Assembly (NCBI RefSeq): GCF_900102345.1
Contig: NZ_FNKB01000001.1
Location: 1,798,001 to 1,862,000 of the forward strand
Length of the DNA: 64,000 bases
Source: Leucobacter chromiiresistens
Lineage (GTDB): Bacteria; Actinomycetota; Actinomycetes; Actinomycetales; Microbacteriaceae
Direction of reading: 5' to 3'
Under the pieces are notes generated by a model. The model had not been told where the DNA came from and made no database searches. It saw nothing but the letters and a program-made list of their open reading frames with translations. The translations under genes were made by a program, and so were the position numbers. Each line of letters begins with the position of its first letter. Position 1 is the first letter of the stretch. Of this stretch, positions 54,839 to 63,802 are shown in pieces.

Positions 54839-56122
54839 ATGATCTCGGACACGCAGGCGCAGCGCATTCTCGACGCCGTCGACGTGGCATTCGACGAGCA
54901 GCTGCGCGCGACGGCGGACCTCGTCGCCGCGCCGTCGCTGCGCGCGGACGAGGAGACCGCGCAGGATCTCGTCGAGGCGCGCATGGCGGCGCTCGGCCTG
55001 GAGATCGATCGGTGGACGATCGGGTCGCCCGAGCTCGAGGCGCACCCGGGCTACGGCCCGTCAACGGTCGACTACTCGCGGATGACCAATGTGGTCGGCA
55101 CCTTCACCCCGGAGCGCGTGGAGGGCCGGTCGCTCATTCTGAACGGGCACATCGACGTCGTGCCCGAGGGGCCCGAGACGCAGTGGTCGCGCTCCCCGTG
55201 GGACGCCGAGGTGCGGGACGGCTGGATGTACGGCCGCGGCGCGGGCGACATGAAGGCGGGCCTCGTCGCGAACCTGTTCGCCTTCGACGCGCTGCGCCGC
55301 GCGGGCCTCGCGCCGACCGCTCGGGTGCACCTGCAGTCGGTGGTCGAGGAGGAGTGCACGGGCAACGGGTCGCTCGCGGCGCTGCTGCGCGGCTACGAGG
55401 CCGAGGCCGTCATCATCTCGGAGCCCGAGGAGGACGCGCTCGTGCGGGCGAACGTCGGGGTGCTGTGGTGCACGATCCGCGTGAGCGGGGAGCCCACGCA
55501 TCCGCGCGAGATGGCGAGCGGCTTCAACGCGATCGATGCGGCCTACGCGGTGATCGGCGCGCTGCGGGGTCTGGAGCGGGAGTGGAACGCGGAGCGGGAT
55601 CGCCACCGCTTCTTCGAGGATCTGGATCACCCCATCAACTTCAACATCGGCGGGATCTCGGGCGGCGACTGGCCGTCGAGCGTGCCTGCGTGGTGCGAGC
55701 TGCGGCTGCGCGTGGCGCTCTACCCCGGCATGACCGCCGCCGAGGCGCACGCGGCCGTCGAGGACTGCGTGCGAGCGGCGGCGTCGGGTTCGGCGGAGCG
55801 GCGCCCGTTCGACGTGCGGGTCACCCCCGACGGGTTCTACGCGGAGGGCTACGTGCTCGAACCCGGCGGCGAGGCCGAGGCGGTGCTCGAGCGCACGCAT
55901 CGCGCCGCGTTCGGGCGCGATCTCACGAGCTTCACCACGCCCGGCTACCTCGACGGCCGCGTCTTCGTGAACTACGGCAACACGCCCACGCTCGTCTACG
56001 GCCCGGTCTCCGAGAACATCCACGGATTCGACGAGCGCGTGAGCGTCGAGTCGGTGCGGCGCTGCACGCAGTCGATGGCGCTCTTCATCGCCGAGTGGTG
56101 CGGCGTGACCGAGATCGGGTGA
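54839..56122 (+). CDS. M20-family deacetylase/peptidase (ArgE/DapE-like)
   Basis: The 427-residue metalloenzyme shows the two-zinc pattern: NGHIDVVPEG, GRGAGDMKAG, VEEECTGNGSL (catalytic EE) and SEPEED. It resembles ArgE/DapE and acyl-amino-acid deacylases. GGAGG lies 6 nt before the ATG at 54839. An upstream in-frame ATG at 54773 follows TAGCCT and marks the likely transcript start. The substrate is probably an N-acyl amino acid. Confidence 0.85.
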   Translation: MISDTQAQRILDAVDVAFDEQLRATADLVAAPSLRADEETAQDLVEARMAALGLEIDRWTIGSPELEAHPGYGPSTVDYSRMTNVVGTFTPERVEGRSLILNGHIDVVPEGPETQWSRSPWDAEVRDGWMYGRGAGDMKAGLVANLFAFDALRRAGLAPTARVHLQSVVEEECTGNGSLAALLRGYEAEAVIISEPEEDALVRANVGVLWCTIRVSGEPTHPREMASGFNAIDAAYAVIGALRGLEREWNAERDRHRFFEDLDHPINFNIGGISGGDWPSSVPAWCELRLRVALYPGMTAAEAHAAVEDCVRAAASGSAERRPFDVRVTPDGFYAEGYVLEPGGEAEAVLERTHRAAFGRDLTSFTTPGYLDGRVFVNYGNTPTLVYGPVSENIHGFDERVSVESVRRCTQSMALFIAEWCGVTEIG

Positions 56123-56225
56123 ACCGCGGGGGCGGGTGTCGGCGGCACTCGGTAGCCTGGGGTGAACGCATGCGCGAGCCGCGAGCAGGCGGGCGCGCCC
56201 CCGAGACCCCGCGAAAGGAACCCAC

Positions 56226-57311
56226 ATGCCCTACCGAGTGCAAGGCGTCGTCGTTCGAGAGCAGAACGCCCCGGTCTCCATCGAGACGGTGATCGTACCC
56301 GACCCGGGCCCGGGGGAGGCGGTCGTCGACATCCTGACGAGCGGCGTGTGCCACACCGATCTGCACTACAAGCTCGGCGGCATCAGCGACGAGTTCCCCT
56401 TCCTGCTGGGTCATGAGGCCACGGGCCGCGTGGCGGCGGTGGGCGAGGGCGTCACCGAGGTCGCCGTGGGCGACCGCGTGATCCTGAACTGGCGCGCCGT
56501 CTGCGGGCAGTGCCGCGCCTGCGCCAAGGGCCAGCCGCAGTACTGCTTCGACACCCACAACGCGCGGCAGAAGATGACGCTGGAGGACGGCACGGAGCTG
56601 TCGCCGGCGCTCGGCATCGGCGCGTTCATCGAGAAGACGCTCGTCGCCGCCGGCCAGTGCACGAAGATCGACGAGGAATCGGACGCGGCCGCCGTCGGCC
56701 TGCTCGGCTGCGGGGTGATGGCGGGCATCGGCGCCGCGATCAACACCGGAGGCGTGCAGCGCGGCGAGTCGGTCGCGGTGATCGGCTGCGGCGGTGTCGG
56801 CACCGCCGCCATCGCGGGAGCGCAGCTGGCGGGGGCGACCACGATCATCGCGGTCGACATCGACGACGCGAAGCTCGAGCAGGCGAAGCGCTTCGGGGCC
56901 ACGCACACGGTGAACTCGCGCTCAGACGATCCGGTCGAGGCGATTCGCGCGCTCACCGACGGCTTCGGAGCCGACGTGGTGATCGACGCGGTCGGCCGTC
57001 CCGAGACCTACACGCAGGCCTTCTACGCGCGCGACCTCGCGGGCCGCGTCGTGCTCGTCGGCGTGCCCACGCCCGAGATGCAGCTCCAGCTGCCGCTGCT
57101 CGACGTGTTCGGGCGGGGCGGATCGCTGAAGTCGTCGTGGTACGGCGACTGCCTGCCGAGCCGCGACTTCTCGATGCTCATCGACCAGTACCGGCTCGGC
57201 CGCCTCGATCTCGACGGCTTCGTCACGGAGCGCATCGGGCTGGGCGACGTGGAGGCCGCGTTCGACCGCATGCACGAGGGCACCGTGCTCCGCTCGGTGG
57301 TGGTGCTCTGA
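56226..57311 (+). CDS. S-(hydroxymethyl)mycothiol dehydrogenase (MscR type)
   Basis: The 361-residue zinc dehydrogenase has [14 protein letters not shown], structural-zinc cysteines in [15 protein letters not shown] and GCGGVGTA. The sequence and the coupled metallo-beta-lactamase gene match the actinobacterial formaldehyde pathway, in which formaldehyde-mycothiol is oxidised to S-formylmycothiol. It differs from the alcohol dehydrogenase at 14179. AAAGGAA precedes the ATG. Its stop overlaps the next start. Confidence 0.88.
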   Translation: MPYRVQGVVVREQNAPVSIETVIVPDPGPGEAVVDILTSGVCHTDLHYKLGGISDEFPFLLGHEATGRVAAVGEGVTEVAVGDRVILNWRAVCGQCRACAKGQPQYCFDTHNARQKMTLEDGTELSPALGIGAFIEKTLVAAGQCTKIDEESDAAAVGLLGCGVMAGIGAAINTGGVQRGESVAVIGCGGVGTAAIAGAQLAGATTIIAVDIDDAKLEQAKRFGATHTVNSRSDDPVEAIRALTDGFGADVVIDAVGRPETYTQAFYARDLAGRVVLVGVPTPEMQLQLPLLDVFGRGGSLKSSWYGDCLPSRDFSMLIDQYRLGRLDLDGFVTERIGLGDVEAAFDRMHEGTVLRSVVVL

Positions 57312-57937
57312 TGGCCGCGCGCATCGAGCGCCTCGTCACGAGCGGCACGTTCTCGCTCGACGGCGGCACATGGGAGGTCGACAACAACGTGTGGATCGTC
57401 GGCGACGACGACGAGGTGATCGTCATCGATCCCGCGCACAGCGCCGCCGAGGTGTCGGAGGCCGTCGGCGGCCGGCGCACCGTCGCGATTCTGCTCACCC
57501 ACGGGCACGACGATCACATTCGAGCCGCGCGCGAGACCGCCGAGCGTCTGGGAGCGCCGCTCCACCTGCACCCGGCGGACGCGATGCTCTGGGAGACCGT
57601 GCACGAGACCGCTCCCGACGCGGAGATCGCGGAGGGCGACGCGTTCTCCGTCGCCGGCGTGGAGCTGACGGCGCTGCACACGCCGGGGCACTCGCCCGGA
57701 TCGACCTCGTTCTCGGCGCCCGGCCTCGGCGCGGTCTTCACCGGCGACACCCTCTTCCAGGGCGGCCCCGGCGCCACCGGCCGCTCGTTCAGCGACTTCC
57801 CGCTCATCATCGAGTCCATCCGGGGCAAGCTGCTGACGCTGCCCGCGGAGACGGTCGTGTACACGGGCCACGGCGACACGACGACCATCGGCGACGAGGC
57901 GCCGCACCTCGAGGAGTGGATCGCTCGGGGGCACTAG
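57311..57937 (+). CDS. Metallo-beta-lactamase-fold hydrolase, probable S-formylmycothiol hydrolase
   Basis: The 208-residue protein has THGHDDH (zinc ligands), HTPGHSPGS, FTGDTLF and a final YTGHGD. It overlaps the mscR-type gene by one base and in other Actinobacteria this pair occurs together. It most likely releases formate from S-formylmycothiol; the glyoxalase II-like fold supports a thioester substrate. The specific role is inferred from linkage. Confidence 0.85.
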   Translation: MAARIERLVTSGTFSLDGGTWEVDNNVWIVGDDDEVIVIDPAHSAAEVSEAVGGRRTVAILLTHGHDDHIRAARETAERLGAPLHLHPADAMLWETVHETAPDAEIAEGDAFSVAGVELTALHTPGHSPGSTSFSAPGLGAVFTGDTLFQGGPGATGRSFSDFPLIIESIRGKLLTLPAETVVYTGHGDTTTIGDEAPHLEEWIARGH

Positions 57938-57994
57938 CACGCGGTGCGTGACGGGGTGTGACGCACACCGTCGCGCGCTGCGCGCCCGGTGTGG

Positions 57995-58000
57995 TGGACT
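57995..58000 (+). promoter_or_regulatory. -10-like box for a leaderless transcript (VOC gene)
   Basis: TGGACT ends exactly 6 nt before the ATG at 58007. It departs from TANNNT at the second base, so confidence is lower. Confidence 0.4.
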
Positions 58001-58006
58001 CTCGAC

Positions 58007-58654
58007 ATGAGCATTCCCCGCCTCCTCGACCACATCGTCATCGCCGGCCCCGACCTGCCCGAACTCGTGGACTGGTTCGCCCGGCGCACCGGCGTCACCG
58101 CAGCCCCGGGCGGCGCGCACCCGACCGGAACCGCGAATGCGCTCGTCGCCCTCACCGTGGCCGGCGCGCGGGGTCCGCAGTACATCGAGCTGATCGGGCC
58201 GGATCCGGATCGCGACGACGCGGCGCTCCCCACCACGTTCGGCATCGACGCGCTCGACGGCCCCAGCGTGCAGGCGTACGCGGTGCACCCCGTCGACATC
58301 GACGCCGTCGTCGCTCGGGCCCGCGCGCACGGATTCGATCCCGGTGACGTCTGGGGGCTGTCGCGGCGCACCCCGGCCGGGGACCTCCTCGAGTGGCGGC
58401 TGACCGGGGCGGCCGCGGATCGCCTCGACGTGCCGTTCCTGATCGACTGGGGCACGACGCCTCAGCCGGGCACCGGTGACCTGCCCGTCATCGAGCTCGT
58501 CTCGTTCGTGCGCGAGGAGACCGACCCCGCGGCGCTGCAGCACGCGCTCGACGCACTCGGCCTCGGCGACGGGGCGGCCGGCCTCGTCGCGGGGCCGCGA
58601 GCCCGCTATCGCCTGGCACTGCGCCGCGCCGACGGCGGCGTCGTCGAGTTCTGA
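58007..58654 (+). CDS. Glyoxalase-like (VOC superfamily) protein
   Basis: The 215-residue protein begins LLDHIVIAGPDLPELVDWFARRTGV and has YIELIGPDPD and PFLIDWGTTPQPG, typical of the Glyoxalase_3-like group. Such proteins are metal-dependent lyases, dioxygenases or simple binders; the role is unknown. It sits 11 nt before an M20 hydrolase and is likely co-transcribed with it. Confidence 0.8.
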   Translation: MSIPRLLDHIVIAGPDLPELVDWFARRTGVTAAPGGAHPTGTANALVALTVAGARGPQYIELIGPDPDRDDAALPTTFGIDALDGPSVQAYAVHPVDIDAVVARARAHGFDPGDVWGLSRRTPAGDLLEWRLTGAAADRLDVPFLIDWGTTPQPGTGDLPVIELVSFVREETDPAALQHALDALGLGDGAAGLVAGPRARYRLALRRADGGVVEF

Positions 58655-58665
58655 GGGGCGAAGCG

Positions 58666-59976
58666 GTGACCGACTTCCACGACGTCTACCTCGACTACCA
58701 GCTACGAGCGCGGACCCCGCCGGAACCTCCGGCCGACGGGCCCTCGCGCTTCGACGGTGCGGGGGAGGAGGCCCGCGCGCGGCTCTCGCGGTCGGTGCAC
58801 GCCCTGCAGCCCGAACTCGAGGCGCTGGCGGCCCGGCTCTTCGCGGCGCCCGAGATCGGGTTCGCCGAGCACCGCTCGGTGCGAGCCGTCGCCGACGTGC
58901 TGCAGGAGCACGGCATCGACGCCGAGGTGGGCGTCCACGGCCTCGATACGGCGCTCCGGGCCAGTATCGGCACGGGAGCGGGGCCGCACTTCGCGATCCT
59001 CGCCGAGTACGATGCGCTGCCCGGCATCGGGCACGCGTGCGGCCACAACCTCATCGCCGCCATCGCCGTCGGCGCGTTCCTCGGCGCAGCGCCGATCGTG
59101 CGCGACCTCGGCGGCACGCTCACGCTGCTCGGCACGCCGGCGGAGGAGAACGGCGGCGGCAAGGAGCTTCTGCTGCGCGCCGGCGTGTTCGACGAGGTGC
59201 ACGCGGCCGCGATGGTGCACCCGGCGGCGGGATCGCGCGTCTCCCCGATCTGGGGGGAGCGCACCACCGGGGTGCGCCGGGTGGCCGTGACCTACCGGGG
59301 GCGCGCTGCGCACGCCGCCGGCGAGCCCTGGCTCGGCGTCAACGCGCTCGACGCGGTCGTCACCGCCTACCAGTCGGTGGCGCAGCTGCGCCAGCACATC
59401 CTCCCGATCGACCGGGTGCACGGGATCATCACGGACGGCGGCGCCGCGCCCAACATCGTGCCCGAGCGGGCGGCGGCGCTCTTCTACGTGCGATCAGGCG
59501 AGATCGATACCCTCCGGGTGCTCACCGAGCGCGTCGTCGATGCGCTGGAGGGCGCTGCGCGAGCGACCGGCACGACCGCCGAGATCGAGGTGGACCCGGT
59601 GCCGCCGTACCTGCCGCTCGAGCCGAACGTCGAACTCATGCGCTGCTGGGCCGGTGCGCTCGGCGACCGCGGGCGGGCGACCCCGCCGCCGCCGGCCGTG
59701 CCCGCGCAGGCCGGCCCCTCCACCGACATGGGGAACGTGACGCAGTTCATCCCCGCGATCCATCCGTCGATCGGCCTGGGCGGGCCCGACGACGTGCACC
59801 CGCACCACGCCGCCTTCGCCGAGTGGACGGTGCAGCCGGCGGCGTTCGCGGCGATGGGCGATGCGGCGGCCGCCCTCGGCGCGGTGGCCGTCGACTATCT
59901 CGCCGACGCCGAGCTGCGCGCCGCGGTCGACGCCGAGTTCGCGGCGCGCGGCGGGCGGTACCGCTGGGAGGGATGA
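58666..59976 (+). CDS. M20-family amidohydrolase (AbgB-like)
   Basis: The 436-residue protein has PEIGFAEHRSV, LAEYDALPGIGHACGHNLI, GTPAEENGGGK and a dimerisation domain. It is closest to p-aminobenzoyl-glutamate hydrolase subunit B and ACY1L2-type enzymes that cleave amide bonds of amino acids. GTG start, 11 nt after the VOC gene. It is unlike the other M20 protein at 54839, which is of the ArgE/DapE branch. Confidence 0.85.
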   Translation: MTDFHDVYLDYQLRARTPPEPPADGPSRFDGAGEEARARLSRSVHALQPELEALAARLFAAPEIGFAEHRSVRAVADVLQEHGIDAEVGVHGLDTALRASIGTGAGPHFAILAEYDALPGIGHACGHNLIAAIAVGAFLGAAPIVRDLGGTLTLLGTPAEENGGGKELLLRAGVFDEVHAAAMVHPAAGSRVSPIWGERTTGVRRVAVTYRGRAAHAAGEPWLGVNALDAVVTAYQSVAQLRQHILPIDRVHGIITDGGAAPNIVPERAAALFYVRSGEIDTLRVLTERVVDALEGAARATGTTAEIEVDPVPPYLPLEPNVELMRCWAGALGDRGRATPPPPAVPAQAGPSTDMGNVTQFIPAIHPSIGLGGPDDVHPHHAAFAEWTVQPAAFAAMGDAAAALGAVAVDYLADAELRAAVDAEFAARGGRYRWEG

Positions 59977-59984
59977 GGCGCGGC

Positions 59985-60662
59985 TCAGCGGCGCAGGCGC
60001 TGCGCGACCTCGTCGAGCACGCGATCGGGGGATCCGGCGGCGTCGTAGACTGCGACGAGTACGCGGGTCTCCTCCTGCGGGCCGTCGCCGCCGTCGAGCC
60101 AGCGCCGGTACAGGCCCGTCAGATCGCGCAGATCGCGGGTCAGCGCCGACGCGGCATCGTCGACGCGCCCCCGCAGCCAGGCCCGCAGCGCCGCATTGTG
60201 GGCGGCGACGAGCGATGCGCCGAGGGTGGACGCGACCCAGGCCGGCGTTCCCGTCTGCTGCACCGCTCGGATGTAGCGCGTGAACACCCGCTCGTAGCGG
60301 TGCGTGATCACGAGTTCGCGATCGCGGAGCGCGGGCGTGACGCGCATGAGTTCGAAGCGCAGGCGCGCCGCCTCCGGGTCTCTGAGGAGCAGGCGCAGCA
60401 CGTCGGTGGTCGCGCTCACGAGCGCCTCCGCCGGCGCGAGGGGAGTGCCGTCGAGCGCGGCCTCCAGCCGGGCGAGCGCGAGGTCGTGATCCGCGAAGAC
60501 GACGTCGTCCTTGCTGCCGAACCTGCGGAAGAACGTGCTGCGGCTCATCCCGACCGCCGCTGCGAGGGCCTCGGCGGTGGTCGCCTCGTAGCCGCGCTCC
60601 GCGAGATGGCGGATCGCGGCGGTCGAGCTCTCGGGCGGGGGTGCGGAGGCGCGCGCTGACAT
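59985..60662 (-). CDS. TetR-family repressor, divergent from the acyl-CoA dehydrogenase
   Basis: The 225-residue protein has an N-terminal HTH (TTAEALAAAVGMSRSTFFRRFGSKDDV, residues about 28-52) and a helical C-terminus. TAGTTT lies 6 nt before its ATG (60674-60669), so it is probably leaderless. It is divergent from an acyl-CoA dehydrogenase whose promoter contains a perfect palindrome at 60767-60781; it is the natural candidate to bind there. An acyl-CoA ligand is possible. Confidence 0.87.
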   Translation of the reverse strand: MSARASAPPPESSTAAIRHLAERGYEATTAEALAAAVGMSRSTFFRRFGSKDDVVFADHDLALARLEAALDGTPLAPAEALVSATTDVLRLLLRDPEAARLRFELMRVTPALRDRELVITHRYERVFTRYIRAVQQTGTPAWVASTLGASLVAAHNAALRAWLRGRVDDAASALTRDLRDLTGLYRRWLDGGDGPQEETRVLVAVYDAAGSPDRVLDEVAQRLRR

Positions 60663-60668
60663 GCACCG

Positions 60669-60674
60669 AAACTA
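60669..60674 (-). promoter_or_regulatory. -10 box for a leaderless transcript (TetR gene)
   Basis: TAGTTT in the transcript direction ends exactly 6 nt before the ATG at 60662. Confidence 0.5.
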
Positions 60675-60760
60675 GCACAGCACCCACGAATTGGGACGCG
60701 GTTCCACCGCTCCCGGCGAGTCAGCGAGCCGCACGGCGACACGGGCGCGCCGTGGATCGC

Positions 60761-60789
60761 TTGACGTGACACCGCGTGTCAGGCATGCT
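60761..60789 (+). promoter_or_regulatory. Promoter with an operator filling the spacer (acyl-CoA dehydrogenase)
   Basis: TTGACG (60761-60766) and CATGCT (60784-60789) are 17 nt apart. Between them TGACAC-CGC-GTGTCA (60767-60781) is a perfect palindrome. A dimeric regulator bound there would block RNA polymerase. Confidence 0.75.
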
Positions 60790-60832
60790 CGGTGCAGATG
60801 CGGCGGCGCGGGCCCGCCGCGGGGAGGAACCG

Positions 60833-62053
60833 ATGTCGAGGTCCAAGATCGTCAGCCAGGGAACCGCCGAGCCCGAGTACGCGCTCTGGGAGCCGCTGGA
60901 CCCCGATGTGGCCGGAGTCTTCCGGGGCGTTTCCCGCGAGGATCTCGCCTACCGCGACCGCGCCCGATCCTTCGTGCAGGAGGAGGTGCGCCCGGTGATC
61001 GCGGGGATCTGGGATCGCGCCGAGTACCCGCTCGAACTCGCCCGCCGCCTCGGCGAACTCGACCTGCTGCGCGACGGCATCGACGTGCCGGGGTTCCCCG
61101 AGCAGAGCCTGCTGGCCGCCAGCCTCACGATGATGGAGCTCGCGCGCGGCGACGGATCGATCGCCACGATCGTCGGCGTGCAGGGCGGCCTCGCGCTGCG
61201 CTCGATCGCCCTCTGCGGCTCCGCAGCGCAGCACGAGCGGTGGTTCGAGCCGCTGGCGCGCGGCACCGAGCTCGGCGCGTTCGCACTCACCGAGCCGACG
61301 CACGGATCCGACTCCGTGAGCCTCGAGACGAGCGCCGTGCGCGACGGCGACGAGTACGTGATCAGCGGTCACAAGAAGTGGATCGGGTCGGGCAGCGTCG
61401 GCGAGGTCTCGGTGGTCTGGGCCCGCGGCGACGACGGCCAGGTGCAGGGGTTCCTCGTGCCGCAGAGCGCGGAGGGCTACCGGGCGACGACGATCGAGGG
61501 CAAGGTCTCGCTGCGGGCCATCTGGCAGGCGCACATCGAGCTCGACGGCGTGCGCGTCCCCGCGAGCGCGCGCATGCCGGGGGCCAACAGCTTCGCAGAC
61601 ACGGCCCGGGTGCTGCAGGCGACCCGGCTCGGCGTCGCGTGGTCGGCGCTCGGGCACGCGATCGCCGTGTACGAGTCCGCCGTGCACTACGCGCGTCAGC
61701 GAGTGCAGTTCGGGCGCCCGCTCGCGGCGTCGCAGATCGTGCAGGCGCGTCTCGCCGAGATGCTGAGCGCGCTCACCTCGCTGCAGACGCTGCTCATGCA
61801 GCTCACGCGGGCCGAGGAGCGCGGGGAGCTCTCGGGGCCGGGCGCCTCCCTCGGCAAGTACACCGCGACGCGCACCGCGCGCGATCTCGCCCGCAACGCG
61901 CGCGACCTGCTCGGCGGCAACGGCATCCTGCTCGAGAACCGAGTGGCGCGGCACTTCGCCGACATCGAGGCCCTGCACACCTACGAGGGCACGGAGACCG
62001 TTCAGGCGCTCATCATCGGTCGCGACATCACCGGGCTCTCAGCGTTCGCGTGA
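60833..62053 (+). CDS. Acyl-CoA dehydrogenase (glutaryl-CoA dehydrogenase-like)
   Basis: The 406-residue flavoenzyme has AFALTEPTHGSDSVSLET (FAD/substrate region), GHKKWIGSGSV, a C-terminal DLLGGNGILLENRVARHF and the catalytic glutamate in HTYEGTETVQALIIGR. That pattern, with E in YEGT, fits glutaryl-CoA dehydrogenase or near relatives. GGGGAGG lies 5-6 nt before the ATG. No partner lysine- or tryptophan-degradation gene is in view, so the acyl substrate is open. Confidence 0.87.
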   Translation: MSRSKIVSQGTAEPEYALWEPLDPDVAGVFRGVSREDLAYRDRARSFVQEEVRPVIAGIWDRAEYPLELARRLGELDLLRDGIDVPGFPEQSLLAASLTMMELARGDGSIATIVGVQGGLALRSIALCGSAAQHERWFEPLARGTELGAFALTEPTHGSDSVSLETSAVRDGDEYVISGHKKWIGSGSVGEVSVVWARGDDGQVQGFLVPQSAEGYRATTIEGKVSLRAIWQAHIELDGVRVPASARMPGANSFADTARVLQATRLGVAWSALGHAIAVYESAVHYARQRVQFGRPLAASQIVQARLAEMLSALTSLQTLLMQLTRAEERGELSGPGASLGKYTATRTARDLARNARDLLGGNGILLENRVARHFADIEALHTYEGTETVQALIIGRDITGLSAFA

Positions 62054-62070
62054 CCCCCGGGGCTCACGGC

Positions 62071-63657
62071 TCAGGCGCCTGAGGGCTCCGCGTCCGTGCC
62101 GAGGGCCCCCGACTCGAGCGCGAGCCAGAGGAGCGCGCGATCGGTCGGGGCGTCGACTCGCACATCGAGATCCCGCTCGGCGGCGTCGAGGCGGCTGCGC
62201 AGCGTCTGGCGGTGCACGCCCAGCCGGCCCGCGGCGCGCTCGATCGCCCCGTTGACCGCGAGATAGGCGCGCAGGGCGGCGCGCGCGCGCTCCGCGCGGC
62301 CCGGATCGAGCAGATCGAGGCGCCGCCGCCATTCGGCGAACACCGGTGCGGGTTGCGCGGCGTCGATCGCCGCGCCCCAGGCCTCGCGCCGGGTCAGGTC
62401 ATCGTACGAGAGCGTGACGGCTCCGCGATCGCGCGTGCCGCGGTGGGCGCGCGCCGCCTCCGTTCGCAGCCGGGGGAGGGCTCCCGCCGGCCCGGTGCGG
62501 CTGATGCCGGCGCGCCAGCTCGCGAGGTTGCCGGTCTCGTTCCCGAGGAACCGCTCCACGACGGGCTGCACATCCCGCTGATCGGCCCCCGCGAGCACGA
62601 CGACGAACTCCGAGCCGAACGTGCAGAGCAGCGGCACCACGGTGAGCTCGGCGCCGCTCCAGGCGTTCGCGAGGTGGGCCTTGAGCAGCAGACCCGCAGC
62701 GGGATCCTTCGCGCTGCGCACCTCCGGGTCGGGAGAGGGGGCGAGATGCACGACGGTGCACCGGGGGCTCGACCCGAGCAGGAGCTCGAACAGTCGGGCC
62801 TCGTCGTCGAGTCGCCCGGAGAGGGCGTCGGCGAGCACCCGCTCGCGAAACGAGACCGCCATGAGCTCACCGGCTTCAGTATCGCGCTCGCCGCCGATGA
62901 ACAGCGCGATCGACCCGATCATGCCCTGCTCCAGCGGCGTGTAGCGTCGCATCCGGGTCACCGCGATCGGCCCGCCGGCGGTGCTGGCGATGTGCACGAA
63001 CCGGGAGCCCAGGGAGACGCTCGACGACCGCCGGCCCGAGGCGGCGTGCCGGGAGAGCTCGCCCGCGATGGCGTCGAGTTCGCCCTCGCCGAGGCCCGTT
63101 CCGACGGCGACCGGTTCGCCGCTGCGGTCGTGTCGCACGACGGCCGCGTCGAGTTCGGCGGCGAGCGTCTCGAGCGCTTCGGCGTCGAGCGCCTCGCCCG
63201 TCGTCGCGGCGAGGCGCTGCTGCACGTCGAGGAGGCGCTGCACCTGGCTCAGCTGCGACTCGGCGATGCGGGCGGAGACGTGCTCGGCGATGGCGATGTA
63301 CGGGATGTCGAGCGGGACCCGGAGCAGCGGCACCCCGTGCGCTGCGGCCGCGACGAGCCAGGCATCGGGGATCTCCTGCACGGTGAGCCCCACCCCGAAC
63401 CCGACGCCGGCGACGCCGTGGTCGCGCAGCCGGCGGAACAGCTCGTCGAGCGATTCCGGGGTGCGTTCGACGAGGCCGGTCGTCAGCAGCAGCACGCCGC
63501 GGGTGAGCCAGGGGCTCGGATCGGTGACCTCGGCGACGTGCACCCAGGTGACGGCTCGGCTCAGCCATTCGTGGCCGACGACGCAGGTGAGATCGAGCTC
63601 GCGCGCGGAGACGAGATCGGCGAGCGTCGGGTGGGGAGCCGGGCGGCGAGCGGGCAT
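62071..63657 (-). CDS. PucR-family transcriptional regulator 3
   Basis: The 528-residue protein has the full PucR layout: an N-terminal PucR sensor domain (TLADLVSARELDLTCVVG to VPLLRVPLDIPYIAI, residues about 10-130), a middle region, and the C-terminal HTH (IERAAGRLGVHRQTLRSRLDA, near residues 475-495). GGAGGA precedes the ATG at 63657. It is divergent from an arginase-family gene 145 nt away, which suggests control of nitrogen catabolism. Confidence 0.87.
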   Translation of the reverse strand: MPARRPAPHPTLADLVSARELDLTCVVGHEWLSRAVTWVHVAEVTDPSPWLTRGVLLLTTGLVERTPESLDELFRRLRDHGVAGVGFGVGLTVQEIPDAWLVAAAAHGVPLLRVPLDIPYIAIAEHVSARIAESQLSQVQRLLDVQQRLAATTGEALDAEALETLAAELDAAVVRHDRSGEPVAVGTGLGEGELDAIAGELSRHAASGRRSSSVSLGSRFVHIASTAGGPIAVTRMRRYTPLEQGMIGSIALFIGGERDTEAGELMAVSFRERVLADALSGRLDDEARLFELLLGSSPRCTVVHLAPSPDPEVRSAKDPAAGLLLKAHLANAWSGAELTVVPLLCTFGSEFVVVLAGADQRDVQPVVERFLGNETGNLASWRAGISRTGPAGALPRLRTEAARAHRGTRDRGAVTLSYDDLTRREAWGAAIDAAQPAPVFAEWRRRLDLLDPGRAERARAALRAYLAVNGAIERAAGRLGVHRQTLRSRLDAAERDLDVRVDAPTDRALLWLALESGALGTDAEPSGA

Positions 63658-63802
63658 GGGTCCTCCTGCGCCGGGGCGCCGGCACTCGCGAATCACTGTC
63701 AGGGTGAGTTTACCTGCCGATATTCGCGCTGAGCGCGATTGCGTCCGGTTCTCCCGGCCACGATGCTGGAACCTCACCGATTCGCGACAGCCGGGAGGGA
63801 TC

